A stretch of DNA of 64,000 nucleotides from CAYNSX01 sp964400165. GTDB taxonomy: Bacteria; Armatimonadota; Hebobacteria; CAYNSX01. The stretch spans positions 14,570-78,569 of the forward strand of contig CAYNSX010000003.1 of NCBI GenBank assembly GCA_964400165.1, written 5' to 3'. The translations under genes and the position numbers were made by a program. Position 1 is the stretch's first letter. Each line of letters opens with the position of its first letter. A model generated the notes under the pieces. The model searched no databases. It had not been told where the DNA came from and saw only the letters and a program-made list of their open reading frames with translations. Shown here piece by piece: positions 7,982 through 17,651 of this stretch.

Positions 7982-10145
7982 CCGCCGCGTGACCCGCGTC
8001 GAGGCCGCCGACAAGGTCTCCGGCCGCGCCCAGTACACCGCCGACCTGCACTTGCCGGGAATGCTGTACGGGCGTTTCGTCCGCTCGCCGCACGCGCACG
8101 CCCGCGTCACGAAAGTCGACCTGCGCCCGGCGCTCGCCATCCCCGGCGTAGTCGCCGTCCTCAGCGCTGCGGATGTCCCCGAGGTGAAGTTCTACGGCGG
8201 CAAGAGTCTGCTGTTCGAGCAGACAGTGCGCTACGAGGGCGACGAGGTCGCTGCGGTCGCCGCCGAGACCCCGGAGGCCGCGCGGCGCGCCGCAGCGGTC
8301 GTGCGCGTCGAATATGAGCCGCTCCCGTTCACCAGCGCGCTCGACGGCGCGCTGGCGCCCGACGCGCCGCGCCTGCACGATGGCGAGCCGTTCTGGACGC
8401 CGTCCTGGGCGACGCGCGAGCGCGGCGATGTCGCGCGCGGCTTCAAAGACGCGGCGCTCACGCACGAGGCCACATACCACACGGGCACCGAAGTGCACGC
8501 CTGCATGGAGACGCACGGCTCCGTCGTCCAGTGGGAGCGCGACCTGGTCACGGTCTGGGTGTCGACGCAATCCGTGCACGAAACGCGCGCCGCGATGGCG
8601 GAACGAATGGGCATCCCGCTCAACCGCCTGCGCGTCATCTGCGAACACATGGGCGGCGGTTTCGGCTCGAAACTGGAACTGGGCAAGGACACCGTTGCCG
8701 CGGCGCTGCTCTCGAAAGCGACGGGCAAGCCGGTGCGGATGATGCTCGACCGCTACGAAGATTTCATCGCCACCGGCAACCGCTGCGAGAGCATTCAAAA
8801 CTACCGCGCCGCGCTGACGAAGGACGGACGCCTGACCGCCATCACGCTCGACGGCTTCGCCGCCAGCGGCGCCTATCCGGCCAACGACAGTCTCATCGGC
8901 CCTGCCTGGCACTATTACGCTTGCCCGAATGTGCGGGCGCAGTCGCAGATGGCGTATGTGAACGCCGGCCGCGCCCGCGCCACCCGCGGCGTCGGGATGG
9001 TGATGGGCACCGCGGGGTTCGAGGGGTTTGTCGATGAATTCGCCGCGCTGGCCGGCCTCGATCCCATCGAGTTCCGCCTCCGAAACTACGCCGAGCAGGG
9101 CGCCAGCGGCAAACAGTATTCCGTGAAGCACCTGCGCCAATGCTATGAGCAGGGCGCCGCGGCCATCGGCTGGGAACGGCGGCGCGAAGGCGGCATTGCC
9201 GAGGGGCACCTGCGCCGCGGCTTCGGCATGAACACGGTGATGTGGTGGGGCAACGGCTGGCCGCCCTGTCACGCCGAGGTGCAAATCAACACTGACGGCA
9301 CCGCCCAGGTCAGTTGCGGCGTGCAGGACATTGGCACCGGCACGCGCACGGTCATCGCCCTGGTCGCATCCGAGACGCTTGGCATCGCACCCGAGGCGGT
9401 GCGCGTCATCATCGGCGACACCGAAAAGACGCCCTACGGCCCCGGCAGCCACGGCAGCGGTACGCTCGCCGGCGCCGGCCCGGCGGTGCGCCAGGCGGCG
9501 GAAGCGGCGCTGGCGCAGGTGCTGGCTGCCGCGGCCAAGTCGCTGGAAGCGAAGCCCGCCGACCTCGAACGGCACAACGGCGCCTTTGCGCACCGGGACG
9601 GGCGCACGGTGGAGTGGAAGGCCGCGTGTACTGCGCTGCCCGGCGTCGCGGTCGGGACCGGCGCGGTGTTGGCGACAAACGAAGAAGTCGAAGTCGCGCA
9701 GTTCGGTGCGCACTTCGCGGAAGTGACCGTGGACACGGAGACCGGCCTGATCGAGGTGCAGAAGGTCGTTGCCGTGCACGACTTCGGGCGCGTGCTCAAC
9801 CCGATGGCGGCGCGCAATCAGATTTACGGCGGCGTCATCCAAGCGGTGGGCTGGGCGCTGCGCGAGGAGCGGCTGATCGACCGCACCACCGGCCGCGTGC
9901 TGAACGCCCGCCTCGGCGACTACAAGGTGATGACCGCCGGCGATGTCTTCCCGATCGAAGTGATTATGCTCGACATCCCCGACTTGCAAGCGAACACCCT
10001 CGGCGCCAAGGGGCTGGGCGAGCCGCCGCGCATCGGCGCCGCGGCGGCGATGCTCAACGCGGTGTCGAACGCCCTGGGACGCCGCGTCCGCTTCCTGCCG
10101 ATGACGCCCGACCGGATTCTGGCGCTGCTGGAACAGCCGCAGTGA
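7974..10145 (+). CDS. Molybdenum hydroxylase, molybdopterin-binding large subunit
   Basis: Catalytic subunit of the operon, 723 residues, binding the molybdopterin cofactor and hydroxylating an aromatic or aldehyde-type substrate with water as oxygen source. The ATG at 7974 has GAGGGAAAG before it and lies inside the small-subunit gene. Family motifs include the N-terminal DKVSGRAQYTADL, GGGFGSK, the cofactor loop CGVQDIGTGT and the conserved active-site glutamate E683 in GLGEPP. The CSFR loop diagnostic of aerobic CO dehydrogenase is not seen, so this is not a form I CO dehydrogenase. It could be a xanthine, aldehyde or hydroxybenzoyl-CoA-type enzyme. Cofactor genes moeA-moaC-mogA lie 6 kb downstream. 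Confidence 0.92.
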   Translation: MADRRVTRVEAADKVSGRAQYTADLHLPGMLYGRFVRSPHAHARVTKVDLRPALAIPGVVAVLSAADVPEVKFYGGKSLLFEQTVRYEGDEVAAVAAETPEAARRAAAVVRVEYEPLPFTSALDGALAPDAPRLHDGEPFWTPSWATRERGDVARGFKDAALTHEATYHTGTEVHACMETHGSVVQWERDLVTVWVSTQSVHETRAAMAERMGIPLNRLRVICEHMGGGFGSKLELGKDTVAAALLSKATGKPVRMMLDRYEDFIATGNRCESIQNYRAALTKDGRLTAITLDGFAASGAYPANDSLIGPAWHYYACPNVRAQSQMAYVNAGRARATRGVGMVMGTAGFEGFVDEFAALAGLDPIEFRLRNYAEQGASGKQYSVKHLRQCYEQGAAAIGWERRREGGIAEGHLRRGFGMNTVMWWGNGWPPCHAEVQINTDGTAQVSCGVQDIGTGTRTVIALVASETLGIAPEAVRVIIGDTEKTPYGPGSHGSGTLAGAGPAVRQAAEAALAQVLAAAAKSLEAKPADLERHNGAFAHRDGRTVEWKAACTALPGVAVGTGAVLATNEEVEVAQFGAHFAEVTVDTETGLIEVQKVVAVHDFGRVLNPMAARNQIYGGVIQAVGWALREERLIDRTTGRVLNARLGDYKVMTAGDVFPIEVIMLDIPDLQANTLGAKGLGEPPRIGAAAAMLNAVSNALGRRVRFLPMTPDRILALLEQPQ

Positions 10146-11122
10146 CCGGCAACGGCTGCCGCTATCTGCGCCCCGGTTCGCTCACAGAAGCCATCGCCGC
10201 GCTCGCCGAGATGCCCGACGCCCGCCCCTTCGCCGGGGGCACCGACCTGATGAGCGAGATAGCCGAGGGCATCATCCACCCGCCGCTGGTGGTGGACTTG
10301 GGCGGCGTCGCCGACTTGCGCGGCGTCGAGACCACGCGTGACGGCACGCTGTCGCTCGGCGCGGGGATGACGCTTTCGGAATTGCACCGCCTGCCGGAAG
10401 TGCGCACGCACTACCGCGCGCTCGCCGACGCGGCGCGTTCCGTCGGCACCGCGCAACTGCGCAACCAGGGCACGCTGGGCGGCAACCTCTGCCAGCGGCC
10501 GCGCTGCCCGTATTACCGCAACCCGCTGTTCAAGTGTCTCAAGCGCGGCGGCGATGCCTGTTATGCGGCGACGGGCGAGAACCGCTACAACGCCATCCTC
10601 GGCGGAGAGCCGAGTTTCATCGTGCATCCGAGCGATTGCGCGCCGGCGCTCGTCGCGCTCGACGCGCAACTGCTCGTCACCGGCCCCGAGGGGGAAGTGG
10701 AAGTCGGGATCGCGGACTTCTTCATCCTGCCGCGGCACTTGGTGGAGCGCGAGAACCGCCTGCAGCCCGGCGAACTCGTCACGCGCATTCTCCTCCCGCC
10801 GCCCGATGCGACGAAACGGACGATGTATCTCAAGTTCACCGAGCGCGCTTGGGACTTCGCGCTCGTCAGCGTGGCGGCATCCCTCACCATCACCGGCGGC
10901 GTCTGCGCCGACTCTCGTGTCGTCCTGGGGGGCGTGGCCCCCTCGCCTTGGCGGGCTTACACCGCCGAACAGGCCCTCAACGGCCAGCGCCTGACGCCCG
11001 CCGCTATCGCCGAAGCCGCCCAGCGGGCCACTGACGGCGCCGTCCCACTTGAGCACAACGCCTACAAGGTCCGCCTCGCTCAAACCGCCGTCCGGCGCTG
11101 CCTGACGGCACTCGCCAACTAG
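10142..11122 (+). CDS. Molybdenum hydroxylase, FAD-binding subunit with extra Fe-S cysteine loop
   Basis: FAD subunit of the same enzyme, 326 residues, starting at a GTG whose last two bases overlap the upstream stop (GTGA). The FAD-binding motifs AGGTDLM (31-37) and TLGGNLC (111-117) are present. C117, C122, C132 and C140 form an inserted cysteine loop (CQRPRCPYYRNP, then KCLKRGGDAC). This kind of loop holds a [4Fe-4S] cluster in E. coli PaoB and in 4-hydroxybenzoyl-CoA reductase beta subunits. That supports a PaoABC-like or HCR-like enzyme over a plain xanthine dehydrogenase. The operon order is small, large, FAD, whereas paoABC is small, FAD, large. It ends the operon. Confidence 0.9.
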   Translation: MTGNGCRYLRPGSLTEAIAALAEMPDARPFAGGTDLMSEIAEGIIHPPLVVDLGGVADLRGVETTRDGTLSLGAGMTLSELHRLPEVRTHYRALADAARSVGTAQLRNQGTLGGNLCQRPRCPYYRNPLFKCLKRGGDACYAATGENRYNAILGGEPSFIVHPSDCAPALVALDAQLLVTGPEGEVEVGIADFFILPRHLVERENRLQPGELVTRILLPPPDATKRTMYLKFTERAWDFALVSVAASLTITGGVCADSRVVLGGVAPSPWRAYTAEQALNGQRLTPAAIAEAAQRATDGAVPLEHNAYKVRLAQTAVRRCLTALAN

Positions 11123-11269
11123 CCAATTCCGGCGATTTCTATGGAATAAGCGAGTAGCGCGGGTATCCCCATTCTCTGCCTGCGCCCGCCGGATTTCGGC
11201 GCTGACCCACCCGACACTCTGAAAAAGGACTGCGGCCATCCGCCCATTGCTCTTGGGCACGGTCGAAAC

Positions 11270-13804
11270 ATGGTGATCAAGAACACGGAGACTCGGCGGC
11301 TGATGGAGGCGCGCAGCCGGCCCGGGCCGCGGCAGCGCACCCTGGCCGGGCTGGCGCATCGCCTCATCTACTCGCCGCGGGACGGCAAGGCCGTCGCACC
11401 GCGGGCGCAGCCGCTCATCCCCGAGCCGGACCACCTGCAACCGATTCGCCCCACTTCGCTCTACCTCTCCACGGCGCTTGAACTGTATGTGTTTGTCGTC
11501 ATCGTCGTCGGGTTCCTGACCCTGGCGGTGTTGTGGTGGAATGAGATGGCGGTGCAGCCGCTGATGTTGTCGGCGTTGGTGCTGGTGGCGTTGAGCGTCG
11601 CGGTGTGCGGCGCGCAATTCTCGCCGCGGCTCGGCACGCTGCCGCTGAACTTCGCCTTCGCCACGCTGGGGCTGCTGACACTGGGCATCCCTGAAGCGAT
11701 GCTCATCGGCGCGGTCACCGGCGCCGCCGGTCACTTCCGGCCGCGTGAGTTGGTGTACCCGGGTCTCTTCAAGGCCGCGGTCTTCGCCGTCTCTATGGCC
11801 GTCACCGGCGCTCTGTATATGTGGATGGGGAGTACTGCCGGTGTGTTCCGCGCCCCACACGACATTGCCGCGCTGGCGGTGGCGCTGGGCGGCGGCTTCG
11901 CGGTACACACGGTGGCCGTCTCGACTTCCTTCGCCTTGTCGGGGGAAGGCAGTCTCCTCAATGTTTGGCGCCGGCATTTCTTGTGGACCCTGCCGGGACT
12001 GGCGCTGGCCGGCGTCTCCGTGGTGGCCTACATCATGATGGCGAAGCAGCTGTCGCCGCCGGCTTCGATCGCGCTGATTGTGCCGTTCCTGCTCCTGTTC
12101 TTCTACGGTGTGCAGAACCACGACCGGCACCTGCGGCGGCACATTCACCGTGTCACCGAAGCGCACGAGCAGGTCCACGCGCTCTATTGGAACACGCTCG
12201 ACTCCCTGGCGGGCGCCATCGACGCCAAAGACCCCGACAGCCACGGCCCGCGGCTCTCCCGCCTGGTCCGGTACGCACAGGAAATCGGCCACGAACTCGG
12301 CCTGTCCAACGATTCCAACCAGGGCGTGCGGGTCGCCGCCCTGTTGCATGACATCGGCAAGCTCGGCGTCCCCGACCACTTGCTGCACAAGACTTCGGCC
12401 CTGACCGACGAAGAGGAGAAGCGCGTGCGCGAACATGCCGACATCGGCGCGCGCATCCTCGAAGCCGTGGAATTCCCCTGGCCGGTCGCGGAATTGGTGC
12501 GAGCGCACCATGAGCAATATGACGGCAGCGGCTATCCACAGGGCTTGCAAGGCGAGGCCATCCCCATCGGCGCGCGCATTCTGGCGGTCGCCGACGCGTA
12601 CAGCGACATGACCGACCCGCGCCCGGACCGCCCGCCCCTGGGCGCCGAACAGGCGCGCGCCGTCATTCTGGAACGCAGCGGCAAGCAGTTCGACCCGGTC
12701 GTGGTGGCGGCATTCAACCGCGTTTGGCCGACACTTGAGACGGAGTTGCAGCGCGCCGAAGGCATGCGCAATGTCTCCGACGGCGCGGTGCGGCCGCTCT
12801 CGGCTGGGTTCCGCGACATCGCCGAAGCCAACCGCGAACTCCTGGCACTTTACGAATTGGCGCAGACCATCGGCAGTTCGCTGACCACCGACGAAACGGT
12901 CTCGGTGGTGCTGGGCAAACTGAAGCGCATCCTCGACTTCACCACCGCCGTCCTCTACATCGATGATGGCAAGGGCGGCTTGGTGGCTCGCGGCGCGGAG
13001 GGCGAATTCGCCGAGGTCTTCAAGGACCGGCGCCTCGGCCCCGAGTCCGGTGTGTCGTTCCAAGTGTTCAAGTCCGGCGAGGGGCAACTCGTGGACGACC
13101 CGGGGACCGAAGGCGAATTCAACCCCCAAACCGGCACGCGCTTCTCGGCGGCGCTGGCGGCGCCCGTCATCGGCAACGATGGGCGGCCCGTCGGGACGCT
13201 GACGCTCTACGACCGGCATGCCGGCTATTTCACGCTGGACTATCTGCGCCTGCTGAACATCATCGCCCACCAGGCCGCGGTGGCACTGGAGAACTCGCGC
13301 CTCTTCGAAGAGACGCGCACCTCGGCGCTGACCGACCCGCTGACCGGCTTGCCGAATGCGCGCTACCTGGCGACGCACCTCGACCAGGAACTGGTGATGT
13401 GCCGGCGCACCAACCGGCCGTTCGCCGTCCTCTATCTCGACCTCGACCATTTCAAGCCGATCAACGACACTTTCGGCCACACCACCGGCGACCTCGTCCT
13501 GCAACGCGTGGCGCACCTGCTCAAGAGCCAGATGCGCGAATACGACATTTGCACGCGCTACGCGGGCGACGAATTCATCGCCGTGCTTCGGGAAACCGGC
13601 CGGGCAGCCGCCGAAGATGCGGCCTATCGCATCAAGACTGCCATCCGGCAACTCGACCTCGGCTTGCCGCAGCCGCTCAAACTGGGCATCAGCGTCGGCA
13701 TCGCCTACTTCCCGCAAGACGGCAACTCGCTGCGCGAGTTGATTGACGCCGCCGACGCCTCGATGTACCGCGACAAGCGCGAGCGGCACGCCGGCCGCAC
13801 CTAG
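11270..13804 (+). CDS. Membrane c-di-GMP enzyme: HD-GYP phosphodiesterase, GAF and GGDEF cyclase in one protein
   Basis: The 844-residue protein has an N-terminal membrane region of about seven or eight hydrophobic segments (residues 65-285), then an HD-GYP domain. HD is at 360-361 in LLHDIGKLGVP, and HHEQYDGSGYP has GYP at 421-423. A GAF domain follows (about 540-680), then a GGDEF domain with signature AGDEF at 765-769. AGDEF is one of the catalytically competent variants. An RxxD inhibitory site (REYD) precedes it by five residues. Both synthesis and breakdown of cyclic di-GMP are therefore possible in one polypeptide. The start at 11270 has only a weak ribosome site, and an in-frame ATG 33 nt downstream is an alternative. 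The 147 bp upstream region holds no gene. Confidence 0.88.
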   Translation: MVIKNTETRRLMEARSRPGPRQRTLAGLAHRLIYSPRDGKAVAPRAQPLIPEPDHLQPIRPTSLYLSTALELYVFVVIVVGFLTLAVLWWNEMAVQPLMLSALVLVALSVAVCGAQFSPRLGTLPLNFAFATLGLLTLGIPEAMLIGAVTGAAGHFRPRELVYPGLFKAAVFAVSMAVTGALYMWMGSTAGVFRAPHDIAALAVALGGGFAVHTVAVSTSFALSGEGSLLNVWRRHFLWTLPGLALAGVSVVAYIMMAKQLSPPASIALIVPFLLLFFYGVQNHDRHLRRHIHRVTEAHEQVHALYWNTLDSLAGAIDAKDPDSHGPRLSRLVRYAQEIGHELGLSNDSNQGVRVAALLHDIGKLGVPDHLLHKTSALTDEEEKRVREHADIGARILEAVEFPWPVAELVRAHHEQYDGSGYPQGLQGEAIPIGARILAVADAYSDMTDPRPDRPPLGAEQARAVILERSGKQFDPVVVAAFNRVWPTLETELQRAEGMRNVSDGAVRPLSAGFRDIAEANRELLALYELAQTIGSSLTTDETVSVVLGKLKRILDFTTAVLYIDDGKGGLVARGAEGEFAEVFKDRRLGPESGVSFQVFKSGEGQLVDDPGTEGEFNPQTGTRFSAALAAPVIGNDGRPVGTLTLYDRHAGYFTLDYLRLLNIIAHQAAVALENSRLFEETRTSALTDPLTGLPNARYLATHLDQELVMCRRTNRPFAVLYLDLDHFKPINDTFGHTTGDLVLQRVAHLLKSQMREYDICTRYAGDEFIAVLRETGRAAAEDAAYRIKTAIRQLDLGLPQPLKLGISVGIAYFPQDGNSLRELIDAADASMYRDKRERHAGRT

Positions 13805-13850
13805 TCCGTCGACTCGCGGTCCCCGTTCCGGACGCCTGGCTTGATTCCAG

Positions 13851-13912
13851 GCCCCTCTCCGCGGAGCGGAGAGGGCTGGCGACTTGTCCTTCGTAGCCCA
13901 ATGGGCGAAGGA
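13851..13912. repeat. Intergenic palindromes (GC-rich hairpin repeat)
   Basis: CCCTCTCCGC (13853-13862) and GCGGAGAGGG (13866-13875) form a perfect 10-bp stem with a 3-nt loop. TCCTTCG (13887-13893) with CGAAGGA (13906-13912) forms a second stem, with GCCCA/TGGGC nested in it. The first stem belongs to the same CCCTCTCC-type family seen at 48.9-49.2 kb and 55.9 kb. It lies in the 203-bp gap between the GGDEF/HD-GYP gene and the acylase gene, so it could also act as a terminator for the former, but there is no T-run. Confidence 0.7.
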
Positions 13913-14007
13913 GGAAGCCGGGGTAAGGTTGTCCCCACGCTTCGCACAGGACAGCCCCCGCGCGCAGGCGAACCCCCTCTGCATCCCGCAGTTCGTCCGG
14001 AGGGTGT

Positions 14008-16380
14008 ATGCGCCGTCTGGTCGCGCTCGTTGCAGTGTGCTGGCCGGTGTTCCTCGCGGTGCAGGTGCAGGCCGCGCCTGCGCTGTCCCCGCCGTTGCGG
14101 CTGCCCTACGGCGGCGGACGCGCGCTTCTCTTCCGTGACGACTACGGCGTGCCGCACCTCCTCGCCGACACCGACGGCGCCCTCTACTTCGGCGACGGGT
14201 ATGCCATCGCCGAAGACCGGCTCATCCAAATGGCACAGTTTCGGGCGATGGCGCTCGGGGAACTCGCCGCCGCGCTCGGCGCCGAGTACATCGAAGACGA
14301 CATCCGCACGCGGACGGTGGGCTACACCGCGGAGGAACTCGCCGATGCCGTCGCCGCCTTGCCGGCGGAAGTCCGTGAATCGCTGACCGCCTACGCGGCG
14401 GGCGTCAACCACTATGTCGAAACACTGCAGGGAGCCGGCGGACTCGCCGCGCGACTCGGGCCGTTCGCCGCCACCTGGCGGGCGTGGACGCCGACCGATT
14501 CCGCCGCGGTCGACATTGCGATGTCTCGGCGTTTCGGCCTCGGCGGCACCGAAGAACTGCCGCAACTCCGCTTCTATCAGACGCTGCACGCCGCGCTCGG
14601 CGACGGCGCCGCCGCCGTGTTCGATGATTTCGTTTGGTGGGATGACCCCGCAGCGCCGACCACCATTCGGCGCCGTGACGACAACGGACGCCTCCCCGCC
14701 CCACCCGCGGTTGCGGCCAACCGCGACGCGCTGCTGACGCTGCCGGCCACGCTGCTGTCGGGCGCGCAAGACGCGCTCCAGATGCCGATGCCGGGCAGCC
14801 CGCAGCGTCTGGCGCGGCTCGGCGACTTGCGCGCCAGTTACGCGATTCTGCTGGCGCCCGAGCGCACCGCCAGCCGGGCGCCGATCCTGCTCGGCGGACC
14901 GCAGATGGGATTCGAGTCGCCGGCGGTGGCGCACGAAGTGCACCTGATGGGGCCGGGCGTCAATGTCATCGGGATGTCGTTCGCCGGCGTGCCAGGCGTG
15001 CTGCTCGGACACAACGACCACCTCGCCTGGACCGCGACCTCGGGCGTCGGCAACCTGGTGGACTTCTTCATCGAGACGCTCGACCGCAACGACCCGTCGC
15101 GCTACCGCTTCCGCGGGTCTGTGCAGCCCATGCTCCAGCGCACCGAAACGATTGCCGTCGCGGGTGGGCGGCCGGTGACGGTGACTGTACGCCGCAGCGT
15201 CCACGGGCCGATCATCAATGCCGATGCGGCCGCCGGACTTGCCACCGCGCTCGCCTTCCCCGCCTGGGGCAAAGAACTCGACACCCTCACCGCGCTCTAC
15301 CGTTCGAATCGTGCGCGCTCGCTGACCGAACTGGGCGACCTGCTCCCGCTCATCGGCTACTCGTTCAACTTCTTCGCCGCGTCGACGACGGGCGACATCG
15401 CGTATTGGTATGTCGGCCAGTACCCGGTGCGCGCGGACAATGTCGACCCGCGCTTCCCCGTCCCCGGCACCGGCGAATTCGAATGGCGCGGCGTGATGCC
15501 GTCCAGAGACTTGCCGCACTTGGTCAACCCCCGCGACGGCTATCTGGTCAACTGGAACAACCGCCCCTCTCCGTCGTGGCCGAGTTCGGTGTGGGGCGCG
15601 TCGCACCACATGCGCTCCATCGAGCGTGCGGCGCAGAGCCGCGACATCTGGACCCCCGAACAACTCGCCGACCTGCAGCGCACCTTCGGGCTGACCGATC
15701 CGCTCGCGGTGACCTTCCGGCCCGCGCTGCTCGATGCGGTCAAGAGCCGCCACCTCGACCGCAATCCCGAGTTCGCCGGCGTCATCCGGGCGCTCGAGGC
15801 CTGGGACGAACGCGTGCTCGAAGGCAGTTTGGGCCCGACCGCGATGCGCTACTGGCTCCGGCAGGCGCTCGACGACACTTTCGGCGACGACCTGGCCGGG
15901 CTGGCGACCGCCTGGCGCTTTGATGTCCGCACGATGGACTTCCCCGACCCCTTCACCGATGTCCTGGCGCACGCGCTCAACGCGCCCGTCGATCGGGCGC
16001 GCAAGTTATCGTGGGACTACTTGAACGCGGCGAAGTGGCAGGATGTGATGGCGGGTTCGTTCGAGCGCGGGATGCACCGGATGCTCGAAGAGACCGGCAG
16101 CACACTCGACGCCGTCCGCCAGCCCCGCCGGATGATCAATTTCGAAGGCCTGGCGCCCATTCCGTACACGAGCCGCGGCACCTTCATTCAAGTGGTGGAA
16201 TTGCGCCCCGATGGACCGCACGGCATGAGCGTGCTGCCGCCCGGGCAGTCGGAACTCCCCGGCCATCCGCACCAGGCCGACCAGCGTGACCTCGCCGGAT
16301 TCTGGCAATACAAACCGATGCGGCTCGGGCGCGCCGAATGGGAGCGCCGCGCGACGGACTTGCCCCCATCACCGAATTGA
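14008..16380 (+). CDS. Penicillin acylase-family (Ntn) amidohydrolase, exported
   Basis: N-terminal nucleophile hydrolase of the penicillin G acylase / acyl-homoserine-lactone acylase family, 790 residues with signal peptide (MRRLVALVAV...VQAAPA). Such enzymes are made as a precursor and cut just before the catalytic serine. By eye, ASYAILLAPERTAS aligns with the usual GSNAWAVSPEKTAS, putting the nucleophile at Ser277 and implying a beta chain from residue 277. The usual Asn after the Ser is Tyr here. Downstream family blocks are intact: HEVHLMGPGVNVIG, GVPGVLLGHNDHLAW and YWYVGQYP. The substrate could be an N-acyl compound such as an acyl-homoserine lactone or an antibiotic, and is not predictable. 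It is followed 53 bp later by moeA. Confidence 0.88.
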   Translation: MRRLVALVAVCWPVFLAVQVQAAPALSPPLRLPYGGGRALLFRDDYGVPHLLADTDGALYFGDGYAIAEDRLIQMAQFRAMALGELAAALGAEYIEDDIRTRTVGYTAEELADAVAALPAEVRESLTAYAAGVNHYVETLQGAGGLAARLGPFAATWRAWTPTDSAAVDIAMSRRFGLGGTEELPQLRFYQTLHAALGDGAAAVFDDFVWWDDPAAPTTIRRRDDNGRLPAPPAVAANRDALLTLPATLLSGAQDALQMPMPGSPQRLARLGDLRASYAILLAPERTASRAPILLGGPQMGFESPAVAHEVHLMGPGVNVIGMSFAGVPGVLLGHNDHLAWTATSGVGNLVDFFIETLDRNDPSRYRFRGSVQPMLQRTETIAVAGGRPVTVTVRRSVHGPIINADAAAGLATALAFPAWGKELDTLTALYRSNRARSLTELGDLLPLIGYSFNFFAASTTGDIAYWYVGQYPVRADNVDPRFPVPGTGEFEWRGVMPSRDLPHLVNPRDGYLVNWNNRPSPSWPSSVWGASHHMRSIERAAQSRDIWTPEQLADLQRTFGLTDPLAVTFRPALLDAVKSRHLDRNPEFAGVIRALEAWDERVLEGSLGPTAMRYWLRQALDDTFGDDLAGLATAWRFDVRTMDFPDPFTDVLAHALNAPVDRARKLSWDYLNAAKWQDVMAGSFERGMHRMLEETGSTLDAVRQPRRMINFEGLAPIPYTSRGTFIQVVELRPDGPHGMSVLPPGQSELPGHPHQADQRDLAGFWQYKPMRLGRAEWERRATDLPPSPN

Positions 16381-16433
16381 CCGTTGGTAGCGCCCCCGCG
16401 ACGGCGCGACTACAATGGCCGCCGGAGACGCTG

Positions 16434-17651
16434 ATGATTTCGGTGGATGAGGCGCTCGACCGCATCCTGCAGGACGCAATTGCTCTGCCGGCGGAACGCG
16501 TCGCGCTGCCGGACGCGCAGTGGCGCGTCCTGGCCGAAGACATCACAGCCGCCGAGCCCCTGCCCCACTTCGACAACGCCGCCATGGATGGCTTCGCCGT
16601 CCGCGCCGCTGACACGCTGCCCGCATCCCCCGAGTCGCCTGTTTCGCTGACCGTCGCCGGCACGGCGCCGGTGGGCCGCCCGACGGCGGCGGCGCTCGGG
16701 TCCGGACAGTGCGTGCGCGTCTTCACGGGAGGCCCGCTGCCGACGGGCGCCGACGCGGTCCTGATTCAGGAACTCGCCCACACGAAACAGAACGGCACGA
16801 TTTCGCTGACCCGGCCGGTTGAGCGCGGCGCCAACATTCGGCGTGCCGGCGACGACTTGGCCGCCGGCGCCGCCGCCTTGTCGAAGGGCGCGCTGCTCAC
16901 CGCGCCGCGCATCGGCCTGCTCGCCGCCCTTGGCCGCACCGATGTCGCCGTGACGCAGCGCCCGCGCGCCGCGCTCCTGACCACGGGGAGCGAGGTGATC
17001 GAACCGGACCAGCCGCTCACGCCCGGCACGATTCGCAACAGCAACCGCTTCACGCTCACCGGACTGTTGCAGGATGCCGGCGCGGACCTGGCAATAGTCC
17101 GGCACCTGCCTGACGACCGCGCCGCCACCGAGCGCGCGCTGCGAGAGGCGCTCGCCTGCGATGTCGTCGTCACGACGGGCGGCGTCTCCGTCGGCCAGGC
17201 CGACTGGGTGCGGCCCACCATCGAAGCGCTGGGCACGCTCGAATTCTCGCAGGTCAATGTGCGCCCGGGGCGCCCGGTCACTTTCGGGCGCGTCGGCGCG
17301 ACGCGCCTGTTCGGGCTGCCGGGCAACCCGGTGTCGGCGTTGGTGTGTTTTGTGGTGTTCGTGCGCCCGTACTTGCACGCGCTGCTCGGCCTGCCGACCG
17401 CGCAACAGGTCTTCCCCGCGACGCTGACCGCCGCGGTGCCGCACACCCCCGGCCGCCGCGAATATGTGCGCGGGCGCGTCGCGCCCAGCGGCGACGGCTT
17501 CGCCGTCACGCCGAGCGCGAAGCGCGGCTCGCATATGCTCGGCGCGTTCGCCGACGCCAATTCGCTGATTGTCATTCCCGATAGTGCGGAAGGGCTGGCG
17601 GCTGGGGCCCGCGTCGAGGTCATCGCCCTCGCCCCGTGGTGGGCGCCGTGA
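16434..17651 (+). CDS. moeA: Molybdopterin molybdenumtransferase
   Basis: MoeA inserts molybdate into adenylated molybdopterin to give the active cofactor. The 405-residue product starts at the ATG at 16434 with GGAGA 5-10 nt upstream. The frame extends 32 codons further 5', but into the end of the acylase gene. Family hallmarks are DNAAMDGFAVR, VFTGGPLPTGADAV, TTGSEV, TTGGVSVGQADWV and FGLPGNPVSA. A TACAAT hexamer at 16411-16416 could be a -10 box; no well-spaced -35 is evident. The stop overlaps the moaC start (GTGA). With moaC and mogA it supplies cofactor, presumably for the molybdenum hydroxylase 6 kb upstream. Confidence 0.95.
   Translation: MISVDEALDRILQDAIALPAERVALPDAQWRVLAEDITAAEPLPHFDNAAMDGFAVRAADTLPASPESPVSLTVAGTAPVGRPTAAALGSGQCVRVFTGGPLPTGADAVLIQELAHTKQNGTISLTRPVERGANIRRAGDDLAAGAAALSKGALLTAPRIGLLAALGRTDVAVTQRPRAALLTTGSEVIEPDQPLTPGTIRNSNRFTLTGLLQDAGADLAIVRHLPDDRAATERALREALACDVVVTTGGVSVGQADWVRPTIEALGTLEFSQVNVRPGRPVTFGRVGATRLFGLPGNPVSALVCFVVFVRPYLHALLGLPTAQQVFPATLTAAVPHTPGRREYVRGRVAPSGDGFAVTPSAKRGSHMLGAFADANSLIVIPDSAEGLAAGARVEVIALAPWWAP

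Noticed and set aside
9920..13984. Very long antisense open frame (over 1300 codons) opposite the FAD subunit and the HD-GYP/GGDEF gene
   Set aside because: It has Arg/His/Val-rich composition without domains and lies exactly antisense to genes with clear family motifs. It is a by-product of G+C-rich codon usage.
13801..15972. 723-codon antisense frame opposite the acylase gene
   Set aside because: Antisense to a gene with signal peptide and intact acylase motifs, with low-complexity composition.
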